Assembly (NCBI GenBank): GCA_012513595.1
Contig: JAAZBY010000043.1
Coordinates: 1-10,535, forward strand
From: Chloroflexota bacterium
Lineage (GTDB): Bacteria > Chloroflexota > Anaerolineae > UBA1429
Direction: 5' to 3'
DNA: 10,535 bases
Part shown: piece after piece, positions 1 through 5,492 of the stretch
Position numbering within the stretch: position 1 is the stretch's first letter
Layout: each line of letters opens with the position of its first letter
The notes under the pieces: generated by a model
Told to the model about the DNA's origin: nothing
The model's input: only the letters and a program-made list of their open reading frames with translations
Databases searched by the model: none
Program-made: the position numbers and the translations under genes

Positions 1-1
1 C

Positions 2-820
2 CAGTACTGGTGGGAGTGTACGGCGAGCGATGGTTCTACCGCCACCAGCGCCACCCAGACCTTCGAGTACACCGATCCGCGGTTCGACTGGCAGGTTCTG
101 AGCGGTGAGCGGGTGGACCTGTACTACTATGGCGCGGCAAAGCGGGGCCAGGCCCTCGCCGAGGCGGGCGAGGCAACCATTCGCGGCCTTGAGCAGGACA
201 CGGGGGTGCCCGCCGGCGGGCGTGTGCGCGTCTACGCATATGAGAGCGCGCGAGATATGTCTCTGGCGCTGACGCGTCGCAGCGCCGCCTACGACGACCG
301 CGTGTTGACCCTCGGGGTGGCCGTCGACGACCATACCCTCCTCCTGCTCGGCACGCACCGCGACGCACAGGAGATTCTCGCCCACGAGCTGAGCCACATC
401 ATCGTCGGCGCCGCGACGGCCAACCCCTTCACGGGGTTGCCCCGCTGGCTCGATGAGGGGCTGGCGATGTATGCCGAGGGAGCCCTGCCGGACGCCAACC
501 GCCAGGCCTTGGAACAGGCCGTCAAGCGCGACCAACTCATTTCGCTGCGCTCGATGACCAGCTACTCGGGCCAGGCTGAGGACGTGGACCTTTTCTACGG
601 CCAGGCCTACAGCGTGGTGCACTATGTTCTCGAGGAGTTCGGCCGAGGCAAGATGCGCACGCTGCTGGGCGTCTTTGCCGAAGGGGTCCGCCAGGACGAC
701 GCCCTGCGCGAGGCCTTCGGCTTTGGGCTTGACCGGCTCGAGGACCTGTGGCGCGGCAGCCTCGGCCTGGAGCCGCGTCCGCGTGCCCAGGCCACCACGA
801 CGCCTGCTGGCAGGCCATAG
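2..820 (+). CDS. Peptidase MA-like zinc metallopeptidase (5' end outside window)
   Basis: The frame is open from the first bases, so the gene is truncated at its 5' end. A GTG at 113 is possible, but the residues before it (such as FEYTDPRFDW) look like real protein of this family, so I extend the CDS to the edge. About 272 residues remain. The zinc-binding HExxH motif reads HELSH (383-397, residues 128-132 of the visible part). It is followed about 20 residues later by WLDEGLAMY (E152), the likely third zinc ligand and the gluzincin signature of the peptidase-MA-like superfamily. The upstream part resembles the beta-rich N-terminal domain often found in Chloroflexota relatives, which are usually secreted or membrane-anchored; any signal peptide would lie outside the window. 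The C-terminus is a short Pro/Thr/Arg tail without a membrane helix. Its substrate is unknown. Its stop codon directly abuts the mutM start. Confidence 0.8.
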   Translation, partial: QYWWECTASDGSTATSATQTFEYTDPRFDWQVLSGERVDLYYYGAAKRGQALAEAGEATIRGLEQDTGVPAGGRVRVYAYESARDMSLALTRRSAAYDDRVLTLGVAVDDHTLLLLGTHRDAQEILAHELSHIIVGAATANPFTGLPRWLDEGLAMYAEGALPDANRQALEQAVKRDQLISLRSMTSYSGQAEDVDLFYGQAYSVVHYVLEEFGRGKMRTLLGVFAEGVRQDDALREAFGFGLDRLEDLWRGSLGLEPRPRAQATTTPAGRP

Positions 821-1651
821 ATGCCGGAGCTCCCCGAGGTTGAGACGATCGCGCGTGGCCTGCGGCAGACCCTTGTGGGGCAGCAGGTGGCCGACGTCGC
901 GGTGCGCTGGGAGCGCATCGTGGCCAGCCCGTCGGTGGACGAGTTCCGCACCCGTCTCCTGGGGCAGACGATCCTCTCGGTGGGGCGCCGCGGCAAGTAT
1001 CTGGTCTTTGGTCTGAGTGCCGACACTCTGATCATCCACCTGCGCATGACCGGCCAGCTACTGTGTGCCGGGTGGCACACGTCTGCGCCGGCCGTGGCGT
1101 GCGATGATCCGCACGCGCACCTGATGCTGCGCTTTACCTCGGGCGCGGCACTCTGCTATCGCGACGTGCGCAAGTTCGGGCGCTTCTGGCTCGTGGCGGA
1201 CCCGGCCGAGGTGCTCGGCACTCTGGGCCCGGAGCCCCTCGACCCCGGCCTGACCGCCGCGCGGTTCCACGCGCTGGTGCATGCGCGGCGTCGCCGGCTG
1301 AAGGACCTCCTGCTCGACCAGGCCTTTCTGGCCGGGCTGGGCAACATCTACGTCGACGAGGCGCTGTGGCAGGCCAGGCTGCACCCACGGCGGCGCGGGT
1401 CCACGCTGGCGGAGGAAGAGTCGGCCAGGCTACACGACGCCATGCGCGCGGTGCTACGGAGGGCCATCGCGGCGCGGGGCACCACCCTGCGCGATTATCG
1501 CGACGCCTTCAACGCCCCGGGCAGCAACCAGGACGGCCTGGCCGTCTATGGACGCGCCGGGCAGCCCTGCCCGCGCTGCGGGGCGGCCATCACGCGCGAG
1601 GTAGTCGCCGGCCGGGGGACCCACGTCTGCCCCGTCTGCCAGGGCGAGTAG
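821..1651 (+). CDS. mutM: Formamidopyrimidine-DNA glycosylase (Fpg/MutM)
   Basis: This bifunctional base-excision repair enzyme removes 8-oxoguanine and formamidopyrimidines from DNA and nicks the abasic site by beta/delta elimination. The 276-residue length is normal. It begins MPELPEVETI, giving the catalytic Pro2 (N-terminal after Met removal) and Glu3. The conserved lysine is K59 in GRRGKY. M76, R117 and F119 match the void-filling triad. The helix-two-turn-helix core GLGNIYVDEALW lies at about 172-183, with N175. The C-terminal zinc finger has Cys250, 253, 270 and 273, with R265 in the GRGTH turn. The ATG follows the upstream stop with no gap and only a weak GGCAGG ahead, so translation is probably coupled to the peptidase gene. 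It ends 46 nt before buk. All key residues are present, so I expect an active Fpg rather than an endonuclease VIII relative. Confidence 0.97.
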   Translation: MPELPEVETIARGLRQTLVGQQVADVAVRWERIVASPSVDEFRTRLLGQTILSVGRRGKYLVFGLSADTLIIHLRMTGQLLCAGWHTSAPAVACDDPHAHLMLRFTSGAALCYRDVRKFGRFWLVADPAEVLGTLGPEPLDPGLTAARFHALVHARRRRLKDLLLDQAFLAGLGNIYVDEALWQARLHPRRRGSTLAEEESARLHDAMRAVLRRAIAARGTTLRDYRDAFNAPGSNQDGLAVYGRAGQPCPRCGAAITREVVAGRGTHVCPVCQGE

Positions 1652-1668
1652 AAGGCGCCGCAGCCGTG

Positions 1669-1687
1669 CGCCAGGGCACGCCTGGCG
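1669..1687 (+). promoter_or_regulatory. Perfect 7-bp hairpin just upstream of buk
   Basis: CGCCAGG (1669-1675) and CCTGGCG (1681-1687) are perfect inverted repeats around a 5-nt GCACG loop. The hairpin sits in the 46-nt mutM-buk gap, ends 10 nt before the buk ATG, and lies just upstream of the GGAG ribosome site (1690-1693). An alternative pairing GTGC (1667-1670)/GCAC (1676-1679) would exclude it. No T-tract follows, so it is not a standard terminator. It could affect translation or mRNA processing; function is inferred only from position. Confidence 0.4.
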
Positions 1688-1697
1688 ATGGAGCAGC

Positions 1698-2774
1698 ATG
1701 TACCGGACGCTGATCATCAACCCGGGCTCCACGAGTACGCGCCTCGCAGTGTTTGAGGACGAGGCCGAGCGCTACGGGGCCACCCTCGCGCATGCCAAGG
1801 AGGCGCTGGACGCGCTGGGCCACGTCCTGGCAGAGCTGCCCCTGCGTCGCCAGGCGGTCCTCGATGCACTGGCCGCCGCCGGGCTGCGCGACGTGGCCTA
1901 CGACGCCGTCGTCGGCCGGGGCGGAATGCTGCGACCGGTGCCCAGCGGCACCTACGCCATCAACGCCCTCATGCTGGCCGACGCTGCGGACATGCACTCG
2001 CGCGAGCACGCCGCCAACCTGGGCGCGATCGTGGCCGATGAGCTGGCCCGCCGCTATGGGGTGGCGGCCTACGTGGTGGACCCGGTCAGCGTCGACGAGT
2101 TCGAGCCCCTGTCGCGGGTGGCCGGTTTGCCGGGCATCGAGCGGCGCAGTCTGTCTCACGCTCTGAACCTCAAGGCCACCGCGCGGCGCGCCGCTGCAGC
2201 GCTTGGCCGGCCATACGAGCGCACGAACCTGGTGGTGGCGCACATGGGCGGCGGGATCTCGGTCAGTGCGCATCGTCAGGGCCGCATGGTAGACGTCAAC
2301 CAGGCCTTGGACGGCACCGGCCCGTTTTCACCGGAGCGCGCCGGAGGCCTGCCGGTGGGGGACGTCATGCGCATGGCCTTCTTGGGCCAGTACAGCTATG
2401 CCGAGATGTTCGCTTTGGTGACGCGCCACGGTGGGCTGTTGGCGCACCTGGGCACCAACGACGCGCAGGAGGTCGAACGCCGCATCGCCGCGGGCGATGC
2501 GCACGCCCGGCTGATCTATGAGGCGATGGCCTTTCAGGTGGCCAAGGAGATCGGCCTGATGGCCACCGTCCTGTTCGGGCGCGTCGATGCCATCGCCCTG
2601 ACGGGTGGCCTGGCCCACTCCCGCCTGCTGACCGGCTGGATCCGCGAGCGCACGGAGTGGATCGCGCCGCTCTTTCTGTTCCCCGGGGAGAACGAGATGC
2701 TCTGCCTGGCGCAGGGGGCGTTACGGGTGCTCCGCGGGGAGGAGGAGGCCAGGGATTATGCCCCCATTGCCTGA
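1698..2774 (+). CDS. buk: Butyrate kinase
   Basis: A cytoplasmic ASKHA-fold kinase that interconverts butyryl phosphate (or branched-chain acyl phosphates) + ADP and the free acid + ATP. The 358-residue length fits butyrate kinase (about 355) better than acetate kinase (about 400). Motifs in order: phosphate-1 loop INPGSTSTR (7-15), VVGRGG (71-76), SLSHALNLKA (151-160), the phosphate-2/adenosine region AHMGGGISV (181-189), LDGTGPFSPERAG (204-216), LTGGLAHS (301-308) and FPGENEM (328-334). GGAG at 1690-1693 precedes the ATG. The last 17 nt overlap the next gene, and codons for the tail GEEEA carry that gene's Shine-Dalgarno sequence. Its usual partner, phosphate butyryltransferase, is encoded at 9567 instead of next door. 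In amino-acid-fermenting anaerobes this family also acts on isobutyrate and isovalerate, so substrate specificity cannot be fixed from sequence. Confidence 0.95.
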   Translation: MYRTLIINPGSTSTRLAVFEDEAERYGATLAHAKEALDALGHVLAELPLRRQAVLDALAAAGLRDVAYDAVVGRGGMLRPVPSGTYAINALMLADAADMHSREHAANLGAIVADELARRYGVAAYVVDPVSVDEFEPLSRVAGLPGIERRSLSHALNLKATARRAAAALGRPYERTNLVVAHMGGGISVSAHRQGRMVDVNQALDGTGPFSPERAGGLPVGDVMRMAFLGQYSYAEMFALVTRHGGLLAHLGTNDAQEVERRIAAGDAHARLIYEAMAFQVAKEIGLMATVLFGRVDAIALTGGLAHSRLLTGWIRERTEWIAPLFLFPGENEMLCLAQGALRVLRGEEEARDYAPIA

Positions 2775-3636
2775 CGGCTTGACCAGTACCCCTGCGCTGG
2801 CGGAGGCCCTGCGGGCCCTCTCCGCCGCGCAGCTATCCGCTGGCGCCGCGCACGCGACCCTATCCCTGGCCCAAGCGCGAGCCTTCGCTCGCGAGTTTGG
2901 CTGCGGGGTGGGCGAGGTCGAGTGGCAGGCACTCGTCTCAGGGGTGGCGCCGCTACGCTACGAACGCAACCTGGGCACCATCCAGATGGCCGGGCAGGCG
3001 CGGCTGCTGCGCGCCACTGTCGCAGTTGTCGGATGTGGCGGGCTGGGGGGCTGGGTCATCGAGGGGCTGGCCCGTATGGGGGTCGGGCACCTCATCCTCA
3101 TCGACTCCGACTGCTTTGAGGAAAGCAACCTGAACCGCCAGCTCGGCTGCCTGGAGCATACCGTCGGCCGCCATAAGGCCCCCTGCCTGGCAGAGCGCGT
3201 TCGCGCGGTGAATGGCGCCGTCACGACCACCGTGCACGTGGAGCGCCTGGTTCCGGGGAACGCCGCGGCGCTCCTGGAGGGCGCCGAGGTCGTCGTCGAC
3301 GCGCTGGACACCATCCCCGATCGACTCGTCCTGGCGCGCGCCGCACGCGCTCTCGGGCTGCCCATGGTGCACGGGGCCATCGGCGGGTACAGCGGCCAGG
3401 TGATGACCATCCTGCCGGGTGACCCGGGGCTGGAAGCGCTCTACTCCGGCGCCCACGTGCCGGCCCGCGGGGTGGAGACCGGGCTCGGGAACCCGGCCGC
3501 CACGCCAATGATGGTCGCGGCGTGGCAGGTGCAGGAGGTGGTCAAGCTCCTGGTGGGCGAGGGGGCGCTGCTGCGCGGCCGGCTCTTGGTTCTGGACGCC
3601 GAGTACGCAGAGGTGACGGAGATTCGGCTATCGTGA
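2758..3636 (+). CDS. HesA/MoeB/ThiF-family E1-like adenylyltransferase
   Basis: Members of this family use ATP to adenylate the C-terminal glycine of a ubiquitin-like sulfur carrier (ThiS or MoaD type). The 292-residue protein has a helical N-terminal region (about 1-75, with EVEWQALVSG and RYERNLGTI) and then the Rossmann E1 core: VVGCGGLGG (90-98), D116 in LIDSD, the SNLNRQ motif (123-128), K140 in GRHKA, and DALD (181-184) for Mg-ATP binding. The N-terminal extension and the VHGAIGGYSGQV segment resemble clostridial and Chloroflexota proteins often seen near tungsten/molybdenum cofactor or aldehyde oxidoreductase genes. It lacks the two CxxC zinc motifs of MoeB/ThiF, and no Cys occurs after residue 143. 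AGGAGG (2743-2748) lies 9 nt before the ATG inside buk, a strong site supporting this start. The gene overlaps buk by 17 nt and the next gene by 4 nt. No carrier-protein gene is visible here, so the partner and pathway are unknown. Confidence 0.85.
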   Translation: MPPLPDGLTSTPALAEALRALSAAQLSAGAAHATLSLAQARAFAREFGCGVGEVEWQALVSGVAPLRYERNLGTIQMAGQARLLRATVAVVGCGGLGGWVIEGLARMGVGHLILIDSDCFEESNLNRQLGCLEHTVGRHKAPCLAERVRAVNGAVTTTVHVERLVPGNAAALLEGAEVVVDALDTIPDRLVLARAARALGLPMVHGAIGGYSGQVMTILPGDPGLEALYSGAHVPARGVETGLGNPAATPMMVAAWQVQEVVKLLVGEGALLRGRLLVLDAEYAEVTEIRLS

Positions 3637-4358
3637 CGTGCAAGGGCCACAGCGTCGCGGCGCCAGGGGCGCGCATCCTGATCGCCGACGACAACACGCG
3701 CCTGCTTCGCGTGCTCAAGGCCGTCCTCGAAGGGGACGGTCACGAGGTCATTCTTGCCGAGGACGGCCACCAGGCGCTGGAACGCGCGCGCCAGGCGCGC
3801 CCGGCGCTGGCCATCCTCGATGTGAACATGCCGGGGCTGGATGGCTTTGCCGTCTGTGATCGCCTGCGCGCCGTGACGGATGCCCCCATCATCTTCCTAA
3901 CGGCGCGGACCGGCGAGGTTGACGTTCTGCGGGGCCTATCTCTCGGGGCCGATGACTATCTCACCAAGCCGTTCAGCCTTGCCGAGCTCAAGGCGCGCGT
4001 AGATGCCAAGTTGCGCCGCAGCGGCGCGCGCGGGCTGGTGGGCTTCCAGGACGGCTTCCTGGAGATCGACCTGGAGCACGGCCGCGTGCGGCGTGACGGC
4101 GAGGAGCTCTCTCTGAGCCCCAAGCAGTATCAGCTGCTGGCCCACCTCGTGAGGCACCAGGGAACCATCGTTCCGCACGCGCGGCTGCTTGAGGAGGTGT
4201 GGGGAGAGGGTTACGAGGGCGAGCGCGGCTATCTGGCCCTCTATGTGCGTTACTTGCGCGAGCGTTTGGAGAGGGACCCCAGCCACCCTGCGTATATCCG
4301 TACGCACCACGGCCTGGGCTACAGCTTCCTGGGTACGGCGCCCAGCGCCCTCGCCTAG
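3633..4358 (+). CDS. OmpR/PhoB-family response regulator, canonical receiver
   Basis: A two-component DNA-binding regulator of 241 residues. The receiver (about 13-128) has the acidic pair D19/D20, phosphoacceptor D63 in ILDVNMPG, the switch residue T90 and K112 in LTKPF, so it should accept phosphate from a histidine kinase. The winged-helix output domain (about 140-235) carries SLSPKQYQLLAHL and a recognition helix around YLALYVRYLRERLE, ending RTHHGLGYSF. I choose GTG 3633 because it overlaps the upstream TGA (GTGA) with GGAGA at 3618-3622 and leaves a 12-residue lead before the receiver; an upstream in-frame start would lie deep inside the preceding gene. Coupling to the ThiF-like gene suggests co-expression. 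No histidine kinase is present in the window, so the signal is unknown. It is a candidate to bind the repeat array that starts about 50 nt after its stop. Confidence 0.93.
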   Translation: MTCKGHSVAAPGARILIADDNTRLLRVLKAVLEGDGHEVILAEDGHQALERARQARPALAILDVNMPGLDGFAVCDRLRAVTDAPIIFLTARTGEVDVLRGLSLGADDYLTKPFSLAELKARVDAKLRRSGARGLVGFQDGFLEIDLEHGRVRRDGEELSLSPKQYQLLAHLVRHQGTIVPHARLLEEVWGEGYEGERGYLALYVRYLRERLERDPSHPAYIRTHHGLGYSFLGTAPSALA

Positions 4359-4407
4359 CCGACTCTGGCGGGCCTGCCAGGGCGGTGCCTCCCGGTGTCG
4401 CCTGCCA

Positions 4408-4436
4408 TGTAACCGGACCGTAATCCGCCATTAACT
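4408..4436 (+). promoter_or_regulatory. Three 11-bp-spaced direct repeats, candidate OmpR/PhoB-type operator
   Basis: Heptamers TGTAACC (4408-4414), CGTAATC (4419-4425) and ATTAACT (4430-4436) are spaced exactly 11 bp apart and share a (G/T)TAA(C/T) core. Tandem half-sites at 11-bp spacing are the established operator layout of OmpR/PhoB-family regulators, and one such gene lies on each side. The array occupies the place where a -35 box would be and ends 5 bp before a TATACT -10 box, the arrangement of an activator-dependent promoter. The rest of the 182-nt gap (4359-4540) holds only a weak 5-bp inverted repeat (CTGGC 4365-4369/GCCAG 4376-4380) without a T-tract. Confidence 0.5.
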
Positions 4437-4441
4437 CAGCG

Positions 4442-4447
4442 TATACT
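4442..4447 (+). promoter_or_regulatory. -10 box (TATACT) of the second response regulator gene
   Basis: TATACT matches the TATAAT consensus in five of six positions in otherwise GC-rich DNA. The hexamer 17 bp upstream (CGTAAT) does not resemble TTGACA, so the promoter probably needs an activator, presumably at the 11-bp repeats immediately upstream. Transcription would start near 4454, giving a leader of roughly 87 nt. Confidence 0.5.
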
Positions 4448-4523
4448 TCTCCATGGTAAAGTCCCCATAGGCGGGCAGGCGCACTCCCGTGGACATCATC
4501 TGCATCTATGCGCCAGTCGCCTA

Positions 4524-4536
4524 GGGGGGACGGAAG
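4524..4536 (+). promoter_or_regulatory. Ribosome binding site that decides the start of the second regulator
   Basis: The purine run GGGGGGACGGAAG ends 4 nt before ATG 4541. The alternative in-frame ATG at 4508 has no such sequence upstream and would add 11 residues (MRQSPRGDGRR) not typical of receiver domains. I therefore take 4541 as the start. Confidence 0.6.
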
Positions 4537-4540
4537 ACGC

Positions 4541-5236
4541 ATGGGTGCTCATATTGCCGTGTTGTCGCCCGATCAGGCGGTGGGGCCGCGCATCAGCGCG
4601 CTGCTGAGGAATGGGGGATACAGGGTCACCGAGTGCAGCACGTTGGCCAGCCTTATAGCGGTTGCTGAGGCGCCCGATGATCCCGTGGGCATGGTAGTGC
4701 TCGCTAGCAGCTTGACGGATGAGGCCGCCCAGGCCATCCGGGCGGTTGGCGACCTGGACGTGCCGCTCCTTCTGGTACTGTCGAGTGTGGATGAGGCTGG
4801 CATCGTACGTGCTTTGCGCCTGGGCGCCGATGGCTGCCTCACTGAGCCGTTCGGCCAGGCAGAGCTGCTGGCCAGGGTGGAGGCACACCTCCGCCGGCAC
4901 TGGCAGTGGGGCCTGGCCCAACGTCGGCCAGCGCCCGAAGAGGTCGTGGTGGACGCTATCGCCTGCGCGGCCACCGTGGACGGGCGGGAGGTGCGCCTGA
5001 CGCCGACCGAGTACCGCCTGCTCTCTCGCCTGGCCCAGTCTGAGGGCGAAGTGGTGCCTAACGATGAGCTGTGCACGCACATCTGGGGGCTGGACCGCAC
5101 GGTTAGCCCGGGGTCGCTGCGCCTGTACGTCTCTCACCTGCGCAGGAAACTGGAACAGGATCCCCGCAAGCCGCGCCTCATCCGCACCAAGTGGGGCGTG
5201 GGCTACTATCTGCAGGGCAGAACGCTGCCCATGTAG
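4541..5236 (+). CDS. OmpR-family response regulator with degenerate pseudo-receiver
   Basis: The 231-residue protein has the two-domain layout of an OmpR-family regulator, but its receiver lacks the phosphorylation chemistry. Aligned by eye with the regulator encoded at 3633-4358, the acidic pair is replaced by S9-P10, the phosphoacceptor Asp by A55 (in VVLASSL), and the conserved Lys by E102 (LTEPF); only the switch Ser81 fits. The fold pattern is kept (RALRLGADGCL, AELLARVEAHL). The winged-helix domain (about 125-228) looks intact: VRLTPTEYRLLSRL, recognition helix SLRLYVSHLRRKLE, and wing IRTKWGVGYYL. It therefore should bind DNA without normal phosphorylation, as atypical response regulators do, possibly as a constitutive dimer, a heterodimer or a ligand sensor. 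It is transcribed alone from its own promoter and closed by a strong terminator. Autoregulation or control by the upstream regulator is plausible. No kinase gene is adjacent. Confidence 0.9.
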   Translation: MGAHIAVLSPDQAVGPRISALLRNGGYRVTECSTLASLIAVAEAPDDPVGMVVLASSLTDEAAQAIRAVGDLDVPLLLVLSSVDEAGIVRALRLGADGCLTEPFGQAELLARVEAHLRRHWQWGLAQRRPAPEEVVVDAIACAATVDGREVRLTPTEYRLLSRLAQSEGEVVPNDELCTHIWGLDRTVSPGSLRLYVSHLRRKLEQDPRKPRLIRTKWGVGYYLQGRTLPM

Positions 5237-5265
5237 AGCGTATGCTCGCTACCTCTGATCACCAG

Positions 5266-5297
5266 GCCCTCCGCCGAGAGCGCGGAGGGCTTTTCTC
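5266..5297 (+). terminator. Intrinsic terminator after the second response regulator
   Basis: GCCCTCCGC (5266-5274) pairs perfectly with GCGGAGGGC (5282-5290), giving a 9-bp GC-rich stem with a 7-nt loop, followed at once by TTTTCTC (5291-5297). It begins 30 nt after the stop codon and separates the regulator from prs. Confidence 0.93.
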
Positions 5298-5310
5298 ATG
5301 GAGGCCAACC

Positions 5311-5339
5311 TAGACAAATACCTCCTCACGGGCTACCAT
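5311..5339 (+). promoter_or_regulatory. Possible sigma-70-type promoter for prs
   Basis: TAGACA (5311-5316, five of six matches to TTGACA) and TACCAT (5334-5339, four of six matches to TATAAT) are separated by exactly 17 bp and lie just downstream of the terminator. Transcription would begin near 5346, leaving a leader of about 147 nt before prs. The -10 box is imperfect, so this is only a candidate. Confidence 0.4.
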
Positions 5340-5421
5340 GGGGGCGTCGCTGGTCGTTCGGGGAGTTGCCGCGTGGCGCTCTGCCGACGGCGCGCCCGAT
5401 CGTGCGAGCCTGGCCCGGCAC

Positions 5422-5457
5422 GGCCGGACGCGTGCGTCTTGCGGCCCGTCTCCGGCC
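5422..5457 (+). repeat. Inverted repeat in the prs leader
   Basis: GGCCGGA (5422-5428) and TCCGGCC (5451-5457) form a perfect 7-bp inverted repeat with a 22-nt loop in the untranslated region before prs. It could fold in mRNA and lies about 17 nt before the ribosome site (AGAAGGGGG, near 5475-5483). No known riboswitch was recognised, and such repeats can arise by chance in DNA this rich in G and C. Confidence 0.3.
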
Positions 5458-5492
5458 AGCATGTGCGATCGTTGAGAAGGGGGACTGTACTA

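Noticed and set aside
113..820. Taking GTG 113 as the true start of the metallopeptidase
   Set aside because: The frame is open to the window edge and the upstream residues fit the family's N-terminal domain, so the gene more likely begins outside the window.
1590..2273. A 227-residue minus-strand open frame opposite the end of mutM and the start of buk
   Set aside because: No family resemblance, and it covers two strongly conserved genes in the opposite direction; shadow frame.
3522..4358. A longer form of the first response regulator starting within the ThiF-like gene
   Set aside because: The extra residues are a Gly/Ala/Arg-rich out-of-frame reading of the upstream gene; the GTGA overlap with GGAGA upstream gives a normal receiver start.
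5298..5492. N-terminal extension of PRPP synthetase back to 5298
   Set aside because: The extension is Arg- and Cys-rich, unlike the family, begins right after the terminator T-run, and the internal ATG 5493 has a good ribosome site and yields the normal length.
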